DNA of 5,635 nt, taken from NCBI GenBank assembly GCA_019114115.1, contig DXGD01000377.1, positions 1 to 5,635 of the forward strand. Reading direction: 5' to 3'. Position numbers and translations under genes: made by a program. A model generated the notes under the pieces. The model ran no database searches. It saw only the letters and a list, made by a program, of their open reading frames with translations, and was not told where the DNA came from. This document shows positions 1 to 5,154 of the stretch, piece by piece (the first letter of the stretch is position 1; each line of letters starts with the position of its first letter). The DNA is from Candidatus Nesterenkonia stercoripullorum (GTDB lineage Bacteria > Actinomycetota > Actinomycetes > Actinomycetales > Micrococcaceae).

Positions 1-31
1 ATCGCCGTCACGGACAGCGGAGCGGAGATAC

Positions 32-1078
32 TCACTCTCCCCCGCTCGGCGTGACCTGCGCCGGGGACTGCCCCTGAGCAGGCTTCGCGCGCTTCGCCGC
101 GAGGTCCGGCTCGCGCGCGAACTGCCCGACAACGAGAAGGACCAGCACCACGAGTCCCGCTACGATCCACCCTGAGACGCCCAGCGGATTGACCAGCGCC
201 ATGTTCGGGCTGTGATCGGCCGCGGGAAGAGTGACCAGCAGCGTCGACCCTGCCGCGTTGAACACGCCGTGCGCGACGACGGCAGGCCACAGGGAGCCGG
301 TTCGCAGGCGGAGCCAGCCGAACAGGATGCCCCAGATGACGCAGCCCACGGTCATGAGCAGCACACCCCAGACGTCGGTGCGATCGAAGTTATAGCCCAG
401 CAGGATGATCGGGGCATGCCACAGGCCCCACAGCATGCCGCTGAGCAGCAGGGCGGGCCAGATGCCCAGCGGCCGCAGGGCGGGCAGCAGCCACCCTCGC
501 CAGGCGATCTCTTCACCGAGGATCGCCAGCGTCAGCACGTTGATCAGCCCGATGAGCGGGATGGAGACGATCTGAATGAGGGCCAGCACCTCGGCCGGCG
601 GCATAGCGGACGCCGCAGATCCCAGCTCACCGCCCTGCCCCTCGATGAGCTGCTGATACCCCGAGAAGTTCTGCAGGTCGAGGTGCAGCCAGCCGAAGCC
701 TGCTGCCATCGCCAGCCCCGCCGCGACCAGCAGTGCCGGCAAGAGAAGCATCGCCGCGGTGAACGACACGACGCGCTTCGCGGGACGTAGCGGCCAGATA
801 CCCAGAAAGCGCATCCGGCCGACCCGGGGGGTCCTCAGCAGAAAGACCACGACGAGAGTCCCCAGAGCCGGGGTGAACATCATCGCCACCGTAAGAATCG
901 AGAATAGCGAGGCGTAGCCGGACTCTTGGGAATCCTGCAGGTACAGCGGCAACGTGACGAGCCACGCGAGCCCGAACGAGACGATGATGAATACCGTCAC
1001 CGGCGTCCATGGCACGGTGGCGTGCTCGTGTCGCTCGGACCGGTCAGCGGTGGCAGCTGCGTGCTCGTGGGCAGTCAT
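32..1078 (-). CDS. CPBP-family (Rce1/CaaX-like) intramembrane metalloprotease
   Basis: A 348-residue polytopic membrane protein with the three motifs of the CPBP family (Pfam Abi/CPBP, related to the CAAX prenyl protease Rce1). They are EExxxRG at residues 189-195, a second motif ending in WHAP with His221, and WPAVVAHGVFN with His270 and Asn274. These Glu, His and Asn residues are the expected metal-binding and catalytic set, all inside the membrane region. Hydrophobic segments lie near 28-46, 60-82, 105-127, 165-187, 205-222, 237-256 and 302-319. The N-terminus (1-22) and the C-terminal tail (322-348) are polar, probably cytoplasmic. The start is supported by GGAG seven bases upstream of ATG. 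It is the third gene of a minus-strand run, 77 bp after the DUF418 gene. In bacteria, family members serve in bacteriocin immunity, regulated proteolysis or unknown roles. The substrate here is unknown. Family assignment is firm; proteolytic activity is inferred from intact motifs. Confidence 0.93.
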   Translation of the reverse strand: MTAHEHAAATADRSERHEHATVPWTPVTVFIIVSFGLAWLVTLPLYLQDSQESGYASLFSILTVAMMFTPALGTLVVVFLLRTPRVGRMRFLGIWPLRPAKRVVSFTAAMLLLPALLVAAGLAMAAGFGWLHLDLQNFSGYQQLIEGQGGELGSAASAMPPAEVLALIQIVSIPLIGLINVLTLAILGEEIAWRGWLLPALRPLGIWPALLLSGMLWGLWHAPIILLGYNFDRTDVWGVLLMTVGCVIWGILFGWLRLRTGSLWPAVVAHGVFNAAGSTLLVTLPAADHSPNMALVNPLGVSGWIVAGLVVLVLLVVGQFAREPDLAAKRAKPAQGQSPAQVTPSGGE

Positions 1079-1109
1079 AGTCGTTCTCCGATTTCAATCT
1101 CACACGCAC

Positions 1110-1125
1110 GCGCCCTATCTGGCGC
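1110..1125 (-). other. small hairpin between DUF418 and CPBP genes
   Basis: GCGCC and GGCGC form a perfect 5-bp GC-only stem around the 6-base loop CTATCT, in the 77-bp gap between the two genes. There is no T run on either side, so it is not a convincing intrinsic terminator. It may only trim expression or stabilise mRNA. A stem this short could arise by chance in GC-rich DNA. Confidence 0.3.
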
Positions 1126-1155
1126 TGCACCGGGGCGGGAGCAGAATTCTCCGGT

Positions 1156-2388
1156 CTACGCCGCATACATGAGGCGCCTCAGCGCCCACTCCGCGGGCCC
1201 GCGTCGCCTTCTCTTCTCTAGGACGGCGGCGAGCGCGACGGTGATCAGCCAGATGCCGACCGCCACCACGGCAATGGACCAGCTGCTCAAGTGCGCTCCG
1301 AGACCTATCCCCCAGGCACTCATCAAGGGGGCGAAGAACACCGATTGCGCCAGGTAGAAGCTCAGCGATCGCTTGCCCACAGCTTGAAGGGCACCGGCCG
1401 CCTTCTGGGCCGCGCCGTCGGGCCGCGTGTTCTGAGTGCGTTCCAGGCGCATGGCGATGAGCCCGAAGAGCGCGACATAGCCCAGCCCGCCGAAGAGGCC
1501 GCCGAAGCTGTGCAGGGGCGAGAAGATCAGGTCGGCCTCACGACCCAGGCCCCAGACGTCGAGATTCTGCAGAGCCAGGATCAGTCCGGTGCCCCAGCCG
1601 ATCGTGATCCCCACTGCTGCTGACCATCGCAGGAGCCTGACGTGCTGGGCGGGCTGCTCCAGGGCACGATGCTGAGCGACGAGGAAGGCGATCAGGATGG
1701 AGATCGGCACCACAAGGCCAGCCAGCGTGACCGGCAGATACGATGCCCACAGCACGGTGCGCAGGATTGCTGCGGCGATGGGCTGGGGCTCGGCGTTGGG
1801 GTTCGGGATCGGGTCCGCCTCCGGGGCAGCCCCTGAGAGGAACGTGGCCGAGAGCATCGTGACCAGGGTGACCACCGCCAGCAGGGCCGTCAGGAGGATG
1901 ACCCACACTTTGACCGTAGTCGGCTTGCGGTCCAGGAAGATCCATACCAGCAGCAGCCCGGCGAGTCCGTAAGCCCCGACGACGTCGCCGTACCAGAGCA
2001 GCACAGCGTGCACGAGCCCGAAAGCGATCATCCACAGGTGCCGCCGGCGAAGAAGCTGACGTGCTCGCTGCGGGAGGACCCCCGCATCGGTCTGCCTGCG
2101 ATAGAGCTGGATGATCCCGTAGCCGAACAGGAAGGCGAACATGGGGTATACCCTGGCGTCGATCGCGACGATGGCGATCGTTTGCGCGACACGGTCAGCG
2201 AGGATCCCCTCTGCTGGGTGGTAGCCGATGTCCCCGACGTCGACGCCCCAGAGAAAGGCGGGTGCGTTGGCCACGGCGATGAGCAGCAGCATGAATCCGC
2301 GGGCCAGATCAGGGGCGATGCTGCGCTTGATCATGGATGTCGGCCGCGCCTGAGGGGCGTCACTGGGCTGATTGCTGGTGTGGGTCAT
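1156..2388 (-). CDS. DUF418 (YeiB-type) polytopic membrane protein
   Basis: A 410-residue integral membrane protein recognised as DUF418 family (COG2311, YeiB-like). Visible marks are the N-terminal APDLARGFMLLLIAVAN segment (25-41, family form D-x-x-RG followed by a hydrophobic run and N), FAFLFGYGI (84-92), a basic RRRHL turn leading into a helix with LVHAVLLWYGD (125-135), a GKRSLSFYLAQS segment (338-349), and the C-terminal RRGPAEWALRRLMYA signature (395-409). About eight to ten hydrophobic helices are visible, and residues 185-205 form a Pro-rich polar loop. The family has no established biochemical function. A reading frame extends upstream to 2598, but that would overlap the GPP34 gene by 148 bp. 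GAGGAG at 2393-2398, four bases before ATG 2388, and typical family homology starting near residue 20 fix the start used here. It is the middle gene of the GPP34-DUF418-CPBP run, so a membrane or envelope role is a reasonable inference. Confidence 0.92.
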   Translation of the reverse strand: MTHTSNQPSDAPQARPTSMIKRSIAPDLARGFMLLLIAVANAPAFLWGVDVGDIGYHPAEGILADRVAQTIAIVAIDARVYPMFAFLFGYGIIQLYRRQTDAGVLPQRARQLLRRRHLWMIAFGLVHAVLLWYGDVVGAYGLAGLLLVWIFLDRKPTTVKVWVILLTALLAVVTLVTMLSATFLSGAAPEADPIPNPNAEPQPIAAAILRTVLWASYLPVTLAGLVVPISILIAFLVAQHRALEQPAQHVRLLRWSAAVGITIGWGTGLILALQNLDVWGLGREADLIFSPLHSFGGLFGGLGYVALFGLIAMRLERTQNTRPDGAAQKAAGALQAVGKRSLSFYLAQSVFFAPLMSAWGIGLGAHLSSWSIAVVAVGIWLITVALAAVLEKRRRRGPAEWALRRLMYAA

Positions 2389-2392
2389 CGTG

Positions 2393-2398
2393 CTCCTC
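2393..2398 (-). promoter_or_regulatory. ribosome binding site of the DUF418 gene
   Basis: GAGGAG on the minus strand lies four bases upstream of the ATG at 2388. It is the only strong Shine-Dalgarno match near a candidate start of this frame and decides against the 70-residue longer form beginning at 2598. Confidence 0.75.
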
Positions 2399-2405
2399 AG
2401 ATCTG

Positions 2406-2441
2406 CCCGCTGAGCGTGCGGCCTTGCGGACGCCCAGCGGG
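2406..2441 (-). other. intercistronic hairpin between GPP34 and DUF418 genes
   Basis: CCCGCTG (2406-2412) and CAGCGGG (2435-2441) pair perfectly. After one mismatch, GCGT (2414-2417) pairs with ACGC (2430-2433), giving an 11-bp GC-rich stem with one mismatch around a 12-base apical region. It fills more than half of the 62-bp gap and ends just before the DUF418 ribosome binding site. There is no following T run. It could be a processing or stability element, a partial terminator that lowers downstream expression, or a U-less actinobacterial terminator. The pairing is seen directly; the role is inferred. Confidence 0.5.
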
Positions 2442-2450
2442 GTTGTGGGG

Positions 2451-3191
2451 CTAGTTCTTGGGCAGGGCGTTCGCCGCGATAGTGGGGTTGGTGACGAGGA
2501 CAGCCGTCATCGTCCGGGCGACAGCCTGAGCCGCTGCGCCGGCGCCCCAATTTCCCTGTTCGAGCTCCTGAGCCCGGGCGATCACCGCAGAGCTCCACGG
2601 GATCTGAGGGTCGAAGTGCGGCAGCGCGCCACTGCCCCAGAGCAGTGCCGCGAGTGCGGCAGTGCGGGCAGAAGGCTCTTTCTGATCGACCAGAACGGCC
2701 CGGACACTGTCCAGCAGCGCCGCCCGGCGTCCGGTGCCTCCTTGTACGTGGACTTCTGAGGTGAACATTCCGAGCCTCTTGCGTTTTTCGATACGCAGAT
2801 CGCCGCGCGCGATAAGTCGCGCCAGGAGAGGCTCTCTGAGCTTGGGGCCGATTGAGGAGAGGACCCCTGGAACACGACGAGGCTTGTCAAGAACGTACTT
2901 CCATGCCGAATGGAGGATGTCGTCCAGCGGCTCCCGTCCTTCTACCGCCTGGACGGTTATGGACCCCATTGTGGTGGTGGACGTCGTGACCCGCTCCTCC
3001 AAGGCGAGATCCGCCATCACCGCCCCGGCCAGAGGGTAGTAGAGCGTGCTCTCGCCAGCGATGACTCCGCTTGCGGGCTGGAAGAGCAGCAGCAGGAGGT
3101 CTTCGGCCAACGCGGGCCTGTCGATGGGATTTCCGCTGCTGGTCGGCGGGGTGTCGCCTGCCAGAGGGAGGTCGTCGGGCTCGCCTGTCAT
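2451..3191 (-). CDS. GPP34 / GOLPH3-VPS74 domain protein
   Basis: A 246-residue soluble protein with a GPP34 domain (Pfam GPP34; eukaryotic GOLPH3 and Vps74). The domain start is clear: LAEDLLLLLFQPASG (28-42), then GESTLYYPLAGAVMADLALEER (46-67), which matches the family's helix and 'L-x-G-A-x-x-A-D-L' pattern. It continues with EPLDDILH (87-94), a basic stretch IEKRKRLGMF (134-143), SARTAALAALLWGSGAL (174-190), and the C-terminal helix with AQAVARTMTAVLV (221-233). Eukaryotic homologues bind PI4P at the Golgi and retain glycosyltransferases. Bacterial members are frequent in Actinobacteria, but their role is not established. No signal peptide or membrane helix is visible, so it is likely cytoplasmic or peripheral to the membrane. 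Residues 1-25 are Pro/Ser/Asp-rich and probably disordered. The start is fixed by AAAGGAG at 3198-3204. It is the first gene of a run with two membrane proteins and has its own promoter upstream at 3316-3346. Confidence 0.93.
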   Translation of the reverse strand: MTGEPDDLPLAGDTPPTSSGNPIDRPALAEDLLLLLFQPASGVIAGESTLYYPLAGAVMADLALEERVTTSTTTMGSITVQAVEGREPLDDILHSAWKYVLDKPRRVPGVLSSIGPKLREPLLARLIARGDLRIEKRKRLGMFTSEVHVQGGTGRRAALLDSVRAVLVDQKEPSARTAALAALLWGSGALPHFDPQIPWSSAVIARAQELEQGNWGAGAAAQAVARTMTAVLVTNPTIAANALPKN

Positions 3192-3213
3192 AGGTTGCTC
3201 CTTTCGTGAGATG

Positions 3214-3294
3214 CGCTTGAGGTGGCAGGCCAGATCAGCCCGTGTGGACGACTCCGCCGGACAGACGGCTCATCCGGACAGCCCACCTCAAGCG
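3214..3294 (-). repeat. 12-bp perfect long-range inverted repeat in the GPP34 leader
   Basis: CGCTTGAGGTGG at 3214-3225 is the exact reverse complement of CCACCTCAAGCG at 3283-3294, with 57 bp between them. The enclosed segment holds smaller pairings: GCCG 3256-3259 with CGGC 3266-3269, or alternatively CCGGA 3257-3261 with TCCGG 3273-3277. Both arms fall inside the predicted 118-nt leader of the GPP34 transcript, and the inner end lies 10 bases upstream of the AAAGGAG ribosome binding site. It could be a structured 5' leader controlling translation or stability, or a pair of protein-binding half-sites. It does not match a riboswitch class I recognise. Confidence 0.6.
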
Positions 3295-3315
3295 AGCAGC
3301 TCTAGGCATACCCCC

Positions 3316-3346
3316 AGTAGAAGGTGTGTTCTCAGAACACAGTCAA
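3316..3346 (-). promoter_or_regulatory. putative MerR-type promoter and operator of the GPP34-DUF418-CPBP genes
   Basis: On the minus strand, TTGACT (3346-3341) is a near-consensus -35. It is followed by a 19-bp spacer and TCTACT (3321-3316), a 4-of-6 match to the -10. The spacer contains the perfect palindrome at 3325-3341 (written on the plus strand TGTGTTCTCAGAACACA, 8-bp arms around one base), centred on the eighth spacer base. An overlong 19-20 bp spacer with a dyad at that place is the hallmark of promoters activated by MerR-family proteins, which twist the DNA to realign the two elements. The predicted start of transcription is near 3309, giving a leader of about 118 nt. The MerR-family gene that ends at 3364, only 17 bp upstream, is the obvious candidate regulator. 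The elements are seen directly; activity is inferred. Confidence 0.65.
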
Positions 3347-3363
3347 CGATGCAGCGGAGTGAT

Positions 3364-4123
3364 CTATGTCACTTGCCTTGTGGTGCGGGGGTGATCCTCG
3401 AGCAGTTCTTGCGCGATCTCATGAGCCCGCCGCAGCACGTCCAGCTGAGCGGAGTTGTACAGTTCGAGCACCGCTTCGGCGAATGTCTCTCGCGTGATGT
3501 GCGGACTCTTCGACATGTGCTGCGCTGGGTCGCCCATCCAGGGATAGTCGCGTAGATTCTCCGCCAGCTCTGGCGCAAGGCGTGCCGCGGCATCCTCCCG
3601 GGATGCCTCGTCGGCATCTTCGGCCAAGGCATTGATCATGTCCCCCACGGAGTTTTCCGCGGCGTCGGCTTCAGCTATTCGCCGCACATCGGCCAGCGCA
3701 TCTGCGGTGAACAGCTGAGCGGAGATATGCATGAGCGAACTGTCCGTCTCGGAGAGCCGTGAGGCCACAATCTCGAAGCCCGGCGGGGAGTCCATGGGTG
3801 CATCCCCGTGCAGGATTGCCGCGATGGCGGCCCGGGCGCTCTGCAGGTGCTCGATCTGGGCCTGGAGGCCAGCATCGACCTCCCGCAGAGCGTCCGCTGT
3901 CTCGTCGGCCCCACCAGCAACCTCGCCGACCTGGGACAGCGGCACCCCCCACATCGGAGAGCCTGCGGATACGCAGCAATCGCACGAGGTGGTGGACTGT
4001 GTATTGCTTGTACCCGTTCGATTCGCGCTCGGGCTCGTCCAGCAGACCCAGCCGGTGATAATGCCGCACGGTATTCAGCGTGGTGCCGGCGAGGTCAGCC
4101 AGCTCTCGCGTGCTCCAGGCCAT
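3364..4123 (-). pseudogene. MerR-family transcriptional regulator, interrupted by a one-base frameshift
   Basis: The N-terminal part, starting MAWSTRELADLAGTTLNTVR, is a MerR winged helix-turn-helix (HTH at 3-22, then the HYHRLGLLDEPER wing and YKQY). It reads in one frame to RRLSDV (residue 58), then runs out of the family pattern. The sequence expected next, GVPLSQVGEVAGGADE, is found directly in a neighbouring frame and continues to a stop at 3364. The break is at a run of six G (plus-strand C 3945-3950). With five G the product is a continuous 252-residue protein: DNA-binding domain 1-65, coiled-coil dimerisation helix about 75-105 (TADALREVDAGLQAQIEHLQ), and an acidic alpha-helical C-terminal domain to 252 that probably senses a ligand. 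As written, the N-terminal frame ends at 3671 as a 150-residue product with no dimerisation helix. ATG 4123 is chosen from AAGGGA seven bases upstream. Alternatives are a sequencing error, phase variation or a true pseudogene. Its likely target is the palindromic promoter 17 bp downstream. Confidence 0.85.
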
Positions 4124-4130
4124 CGACCAT

Positions 4131-4136
4131 TCCCTT
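4131..4136 (-). promoter_or_regulatory. ribosome binding site of the frameshifted MerR gene
   Basis: AAGGGA on the minus strand lies seven bases before ATG 4123. It supports a start at the family-typical MAWST N-terminus rather than at the longer open frame that begins at 4282. Confidence 0.6.
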
Positions 4137-4228
4137 GACGCTAGTCCCTCCGACGCCCCGGGACCCAGCCGCTGCCACGATCTGCAGTGCGGCACCTCGA
4201 GGGGCCACCTTCGCGCGTCGGCAGGAAG

Positions 4229-4270
4229 CTCTTGACGCACCTCGATGATGAGGCGTCCTCGCGTCAAGAG
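4229..4270 (-). repeat. 10-bp perfect inverted repeat with a competing inner hairpin
   Basis: CTCTTGACGC (4229-4238) and GCGTCAAGAG (4261-4270) are exact reverse complements 22 bp apart, in the 170-bp gap between the SDR stop and the second MerR start. In the minus-strand transcript, a second pairing uses the same downstream arm: GACG-CCTC (4257-4250) with GAGG (4243-4240) and CGTC (4237-4234), giving 8 bp with a 2-base bulge around ATCATC. The two folds exclude each other. Neither is followed by a T run, so this could be a U-less terminator after the SDR gene, an attenuator-like switch, or an operator dyad. The 8-mer CTTGACGC occurs a third time at 4134-4141, overlapping the MerR ribosome binding site. 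No convincing -10 box accompanies the TTGACG in this gap. Confidence 0.5.
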
Positions 4271-4293
4271 TACAGCAGCCACTGAGCAGCGCT

Positions 4294-5019
4294 CTAGGGA
4301 GTTCCCAGCAGCTCAGTGAGCTGAGTGTAGAACGGAGCCGGGTCCGCGCTGAGCGAGTTCTTGACCATGGCGGACCAGTCATCGACGATCACTTCGATCG
4401 ACCCTGCCACCAGTCCGTCCACGGAACGGCGCGGGACGTCGCGGGGGTCGATTCTCGGGCCGTCGTAGTCCGCGAGGATATCCGTGTCGGCAGCACCGAG
4501 CACAACTCCTTGGACGAAGGTGCCCTGATCAGCGAGCTCAAGACGGACGCTGTTGGTCATGTTCCACTCCGCAGCCTTAGCAGAAGAGTAGGCACCAGTT
4601 CCCGGGGCCGCGAACCACGACAGCGCCGAGAGCACATTGACGATGGCGCCACCCTGATGCGCTGCCAGCACGGGACTGAACGCGCGGATCACACTGAGGG
4701 TCCCCCAGAAGTGCGTGTCCATCTCGCGGCGCGCCTGCGCGAGATCACCTGTCACAAGCGGCGTCCCGGTGGAGATGCCGGCATTGTTGACCAGCAGTGT
4801 CACATCGGGAGCGGCCGCCGGTGCGGCAGCGATGGATTCCTGATCCAGCAGATCGAGCTGCAGAGGCACGACTCGACTGTCGTCGACGTCCAGCGTCTCG
4901 AGGTCGCGGGCCGTCGCATAGACCTTGCTCACTCCGCGCTCCAGCAACTCGAGCACGAACTGTCGTCCGATGCCGCGATTGGCCCCGGTGACCAGGGCGA
5001 TCTGATCGGTGATATGCAT
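4294..5019 (-). CDS. short-chain dehydrogenase/reductase (SDR family, NAD(P)-dependent)
   Basis: A 241-residue classical SDR of usual length. The Rossmann cofactor motif TGANRGIG is at 11-18, NNAG at 78-81, the catalytic Ser at 131 (NVLSALSW, 13 residues before the Tyr), and YSSAK with Tyr144 and Lys148. The Arg in ATAR (38) after the second beta strand favours NADP(H). The usual Asn of the N-S-Y-K tetrad, normally in an N-x-x-G context, is replaced by His103 (THFWG). This is visible and uncommon, so catalytic rate or proton relay may differ. It catalyses reversible carbonyl/alcohol interconversion on an unknown substrate, in the cytoplasm. No fusion or truncation is seen. ATG 5019 is chosen for the intact N-terminus and the AGGGA upstream. 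It is divergent from a small MerR regulator with a MerR-type promoter between them, an arrangement common for stress-inducible oxidoreductases. Confidence 0.95.
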   Translation of the reverse strand: MHITDQIALVTGANRGIGRQFVLELLERGVSKVYATARDLETLDVDDSRVVPLQLDLLDQESIAAAPAAAPDVTLLVNNAGISTGTPLVTGDLAQARREMDTHFWGTLSVIRAFSPVLAAHQGGAIVNVLSALSWFAAPGTGAYSSAKAAEWNMTNSVRLELADQGTFVQGVVLGAADTDILADYDGPRIDPRDVPRRSVDGLVAGSIEVIVDDWSAMVKNSLSADPAPFYTQLTELLGTP

Positions 5020-5083
5020 GGGTTCCCTGCTTCCTCAGAAAGTCTTCTCGAATTCAGCGGGACCGCTTTCGGCCTGGCCTCGA

Positions 5084-5092
5084 CTACTGTAG
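5084..5092. promoter_or_regulatory. shared back-to-back -10 region
   Basis: CTACTGTAG is a perfect 9-bp palindrome. Read on the minus strand it gives TACAGT, the predicted -10 of the SDR gene. Read on the plus strand it gives TACTGT, a possible -10 for the divergent MerR gene, with a predicted start near 5097. No good plus-strand -35 is seen at 16-18 bp upstream, so the plus-strand promoter is weakly supported. Confidence 0.4.
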
Positions 5093-5117
5093 AAGTTGAC
5101 GTTGACGTCAAGGTCAA
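5086..5117 (-). promoter_or_regulatory. MerR-type promoter and operator of the SDR gene
   Basis: On the minus strand, TTGACC (5117-5112) is the -35 and TACAGT (5091-5086) the -10, separated by 20 bp. The 22-bp segment 5096-5117 is a near-perfect dyad built around the palindrome TTGACGTCAA (5102-5111), flanked by TTGAC on one side and GTCAA on the other; only one base pair breaks the symmetry. A second overlapping dyad, TTGACG-N4-CGTCAA on the minus strand (5111-5096), is centred on the spacer position usual for MerR proteins. The overlong spacer plus dyad strongly suggests activation by the adjacent MerR protein. The predicted leader is about 60 nt. Confidence 0.75.
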
Positions 5118-5144
5118 GTCGATGCCCCTCAACCGCCGTCACAC

Positions 5145-5149
5145 AAGGA
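5145..5149 (+). promoter_or_regulatory. ribosome binding site of the divergent MerR gene
   Basis: AAGGA lies five bases before ATG 5155. It selects MKIGEVARRAG as the N-terminus over the in-frame ATG at 5122, which follows the operator directly and has a poorer Shine-Dalgarno match. Confidence 0.7.
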
Positions 5150-5154
5150 CACTC

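Noticed and set aside
1..31. Terminator or next gene downstream of the CPBP gene
   Set aside because: Only 31 bases are available and no hairpin or coding start is evident.
212..790. Open frame on the plus strand antisense to the CPBP gene
   Set aside because: Gln/Asp/Arg/Pro-rich composition typical of the antisense frame of a GC-rich membrane-protein gene; no family features.
2389..2598. A 70-residue N-terminal extension of the DUF418 protein
   Set aside because: It overlaps the 3' end of the GPP34 gene, is Arg/Gly/Pro-rich without family similarity, and the strong GAGGAG before ATG 2388 explains initiation.
3325..3341. Palindrome TGTGTTCTCAGAACACA as a LexA (SOS) box or a TetR/PadR operator
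   Set aside because: It does not match the actinobacterial LexA pattern (CGAAC with GTTCG), and no TetR or PadR gene is present; position between -35 and -10 fits a MerR operator better, though another regulator cannot be excluded.
3364..3954. An independent gene starting at ATG 3954 (MWGVPLSQ)
   Set aside because: Its first residues are the second half of the MerR winged HTH and its upstream Shine-Dalgarno match is weak, so it is the displaced 3' part of one gene.
4124..4282. A 53-residue N-terminal extension of the second MerR protein
   Set aside because: MerR proteins begin at the HTH; the extension has no domain character and covers the inverted-repeat region, while AAGGGA supports ATG 4123.
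4510..5154. Long upstream extension of the divergent MerR frame on the plus strand
   Set aside because: It is antisense to the SDR gene and crosses the operator; homology begins exactly at ATG 5155 with AAGGA in front.
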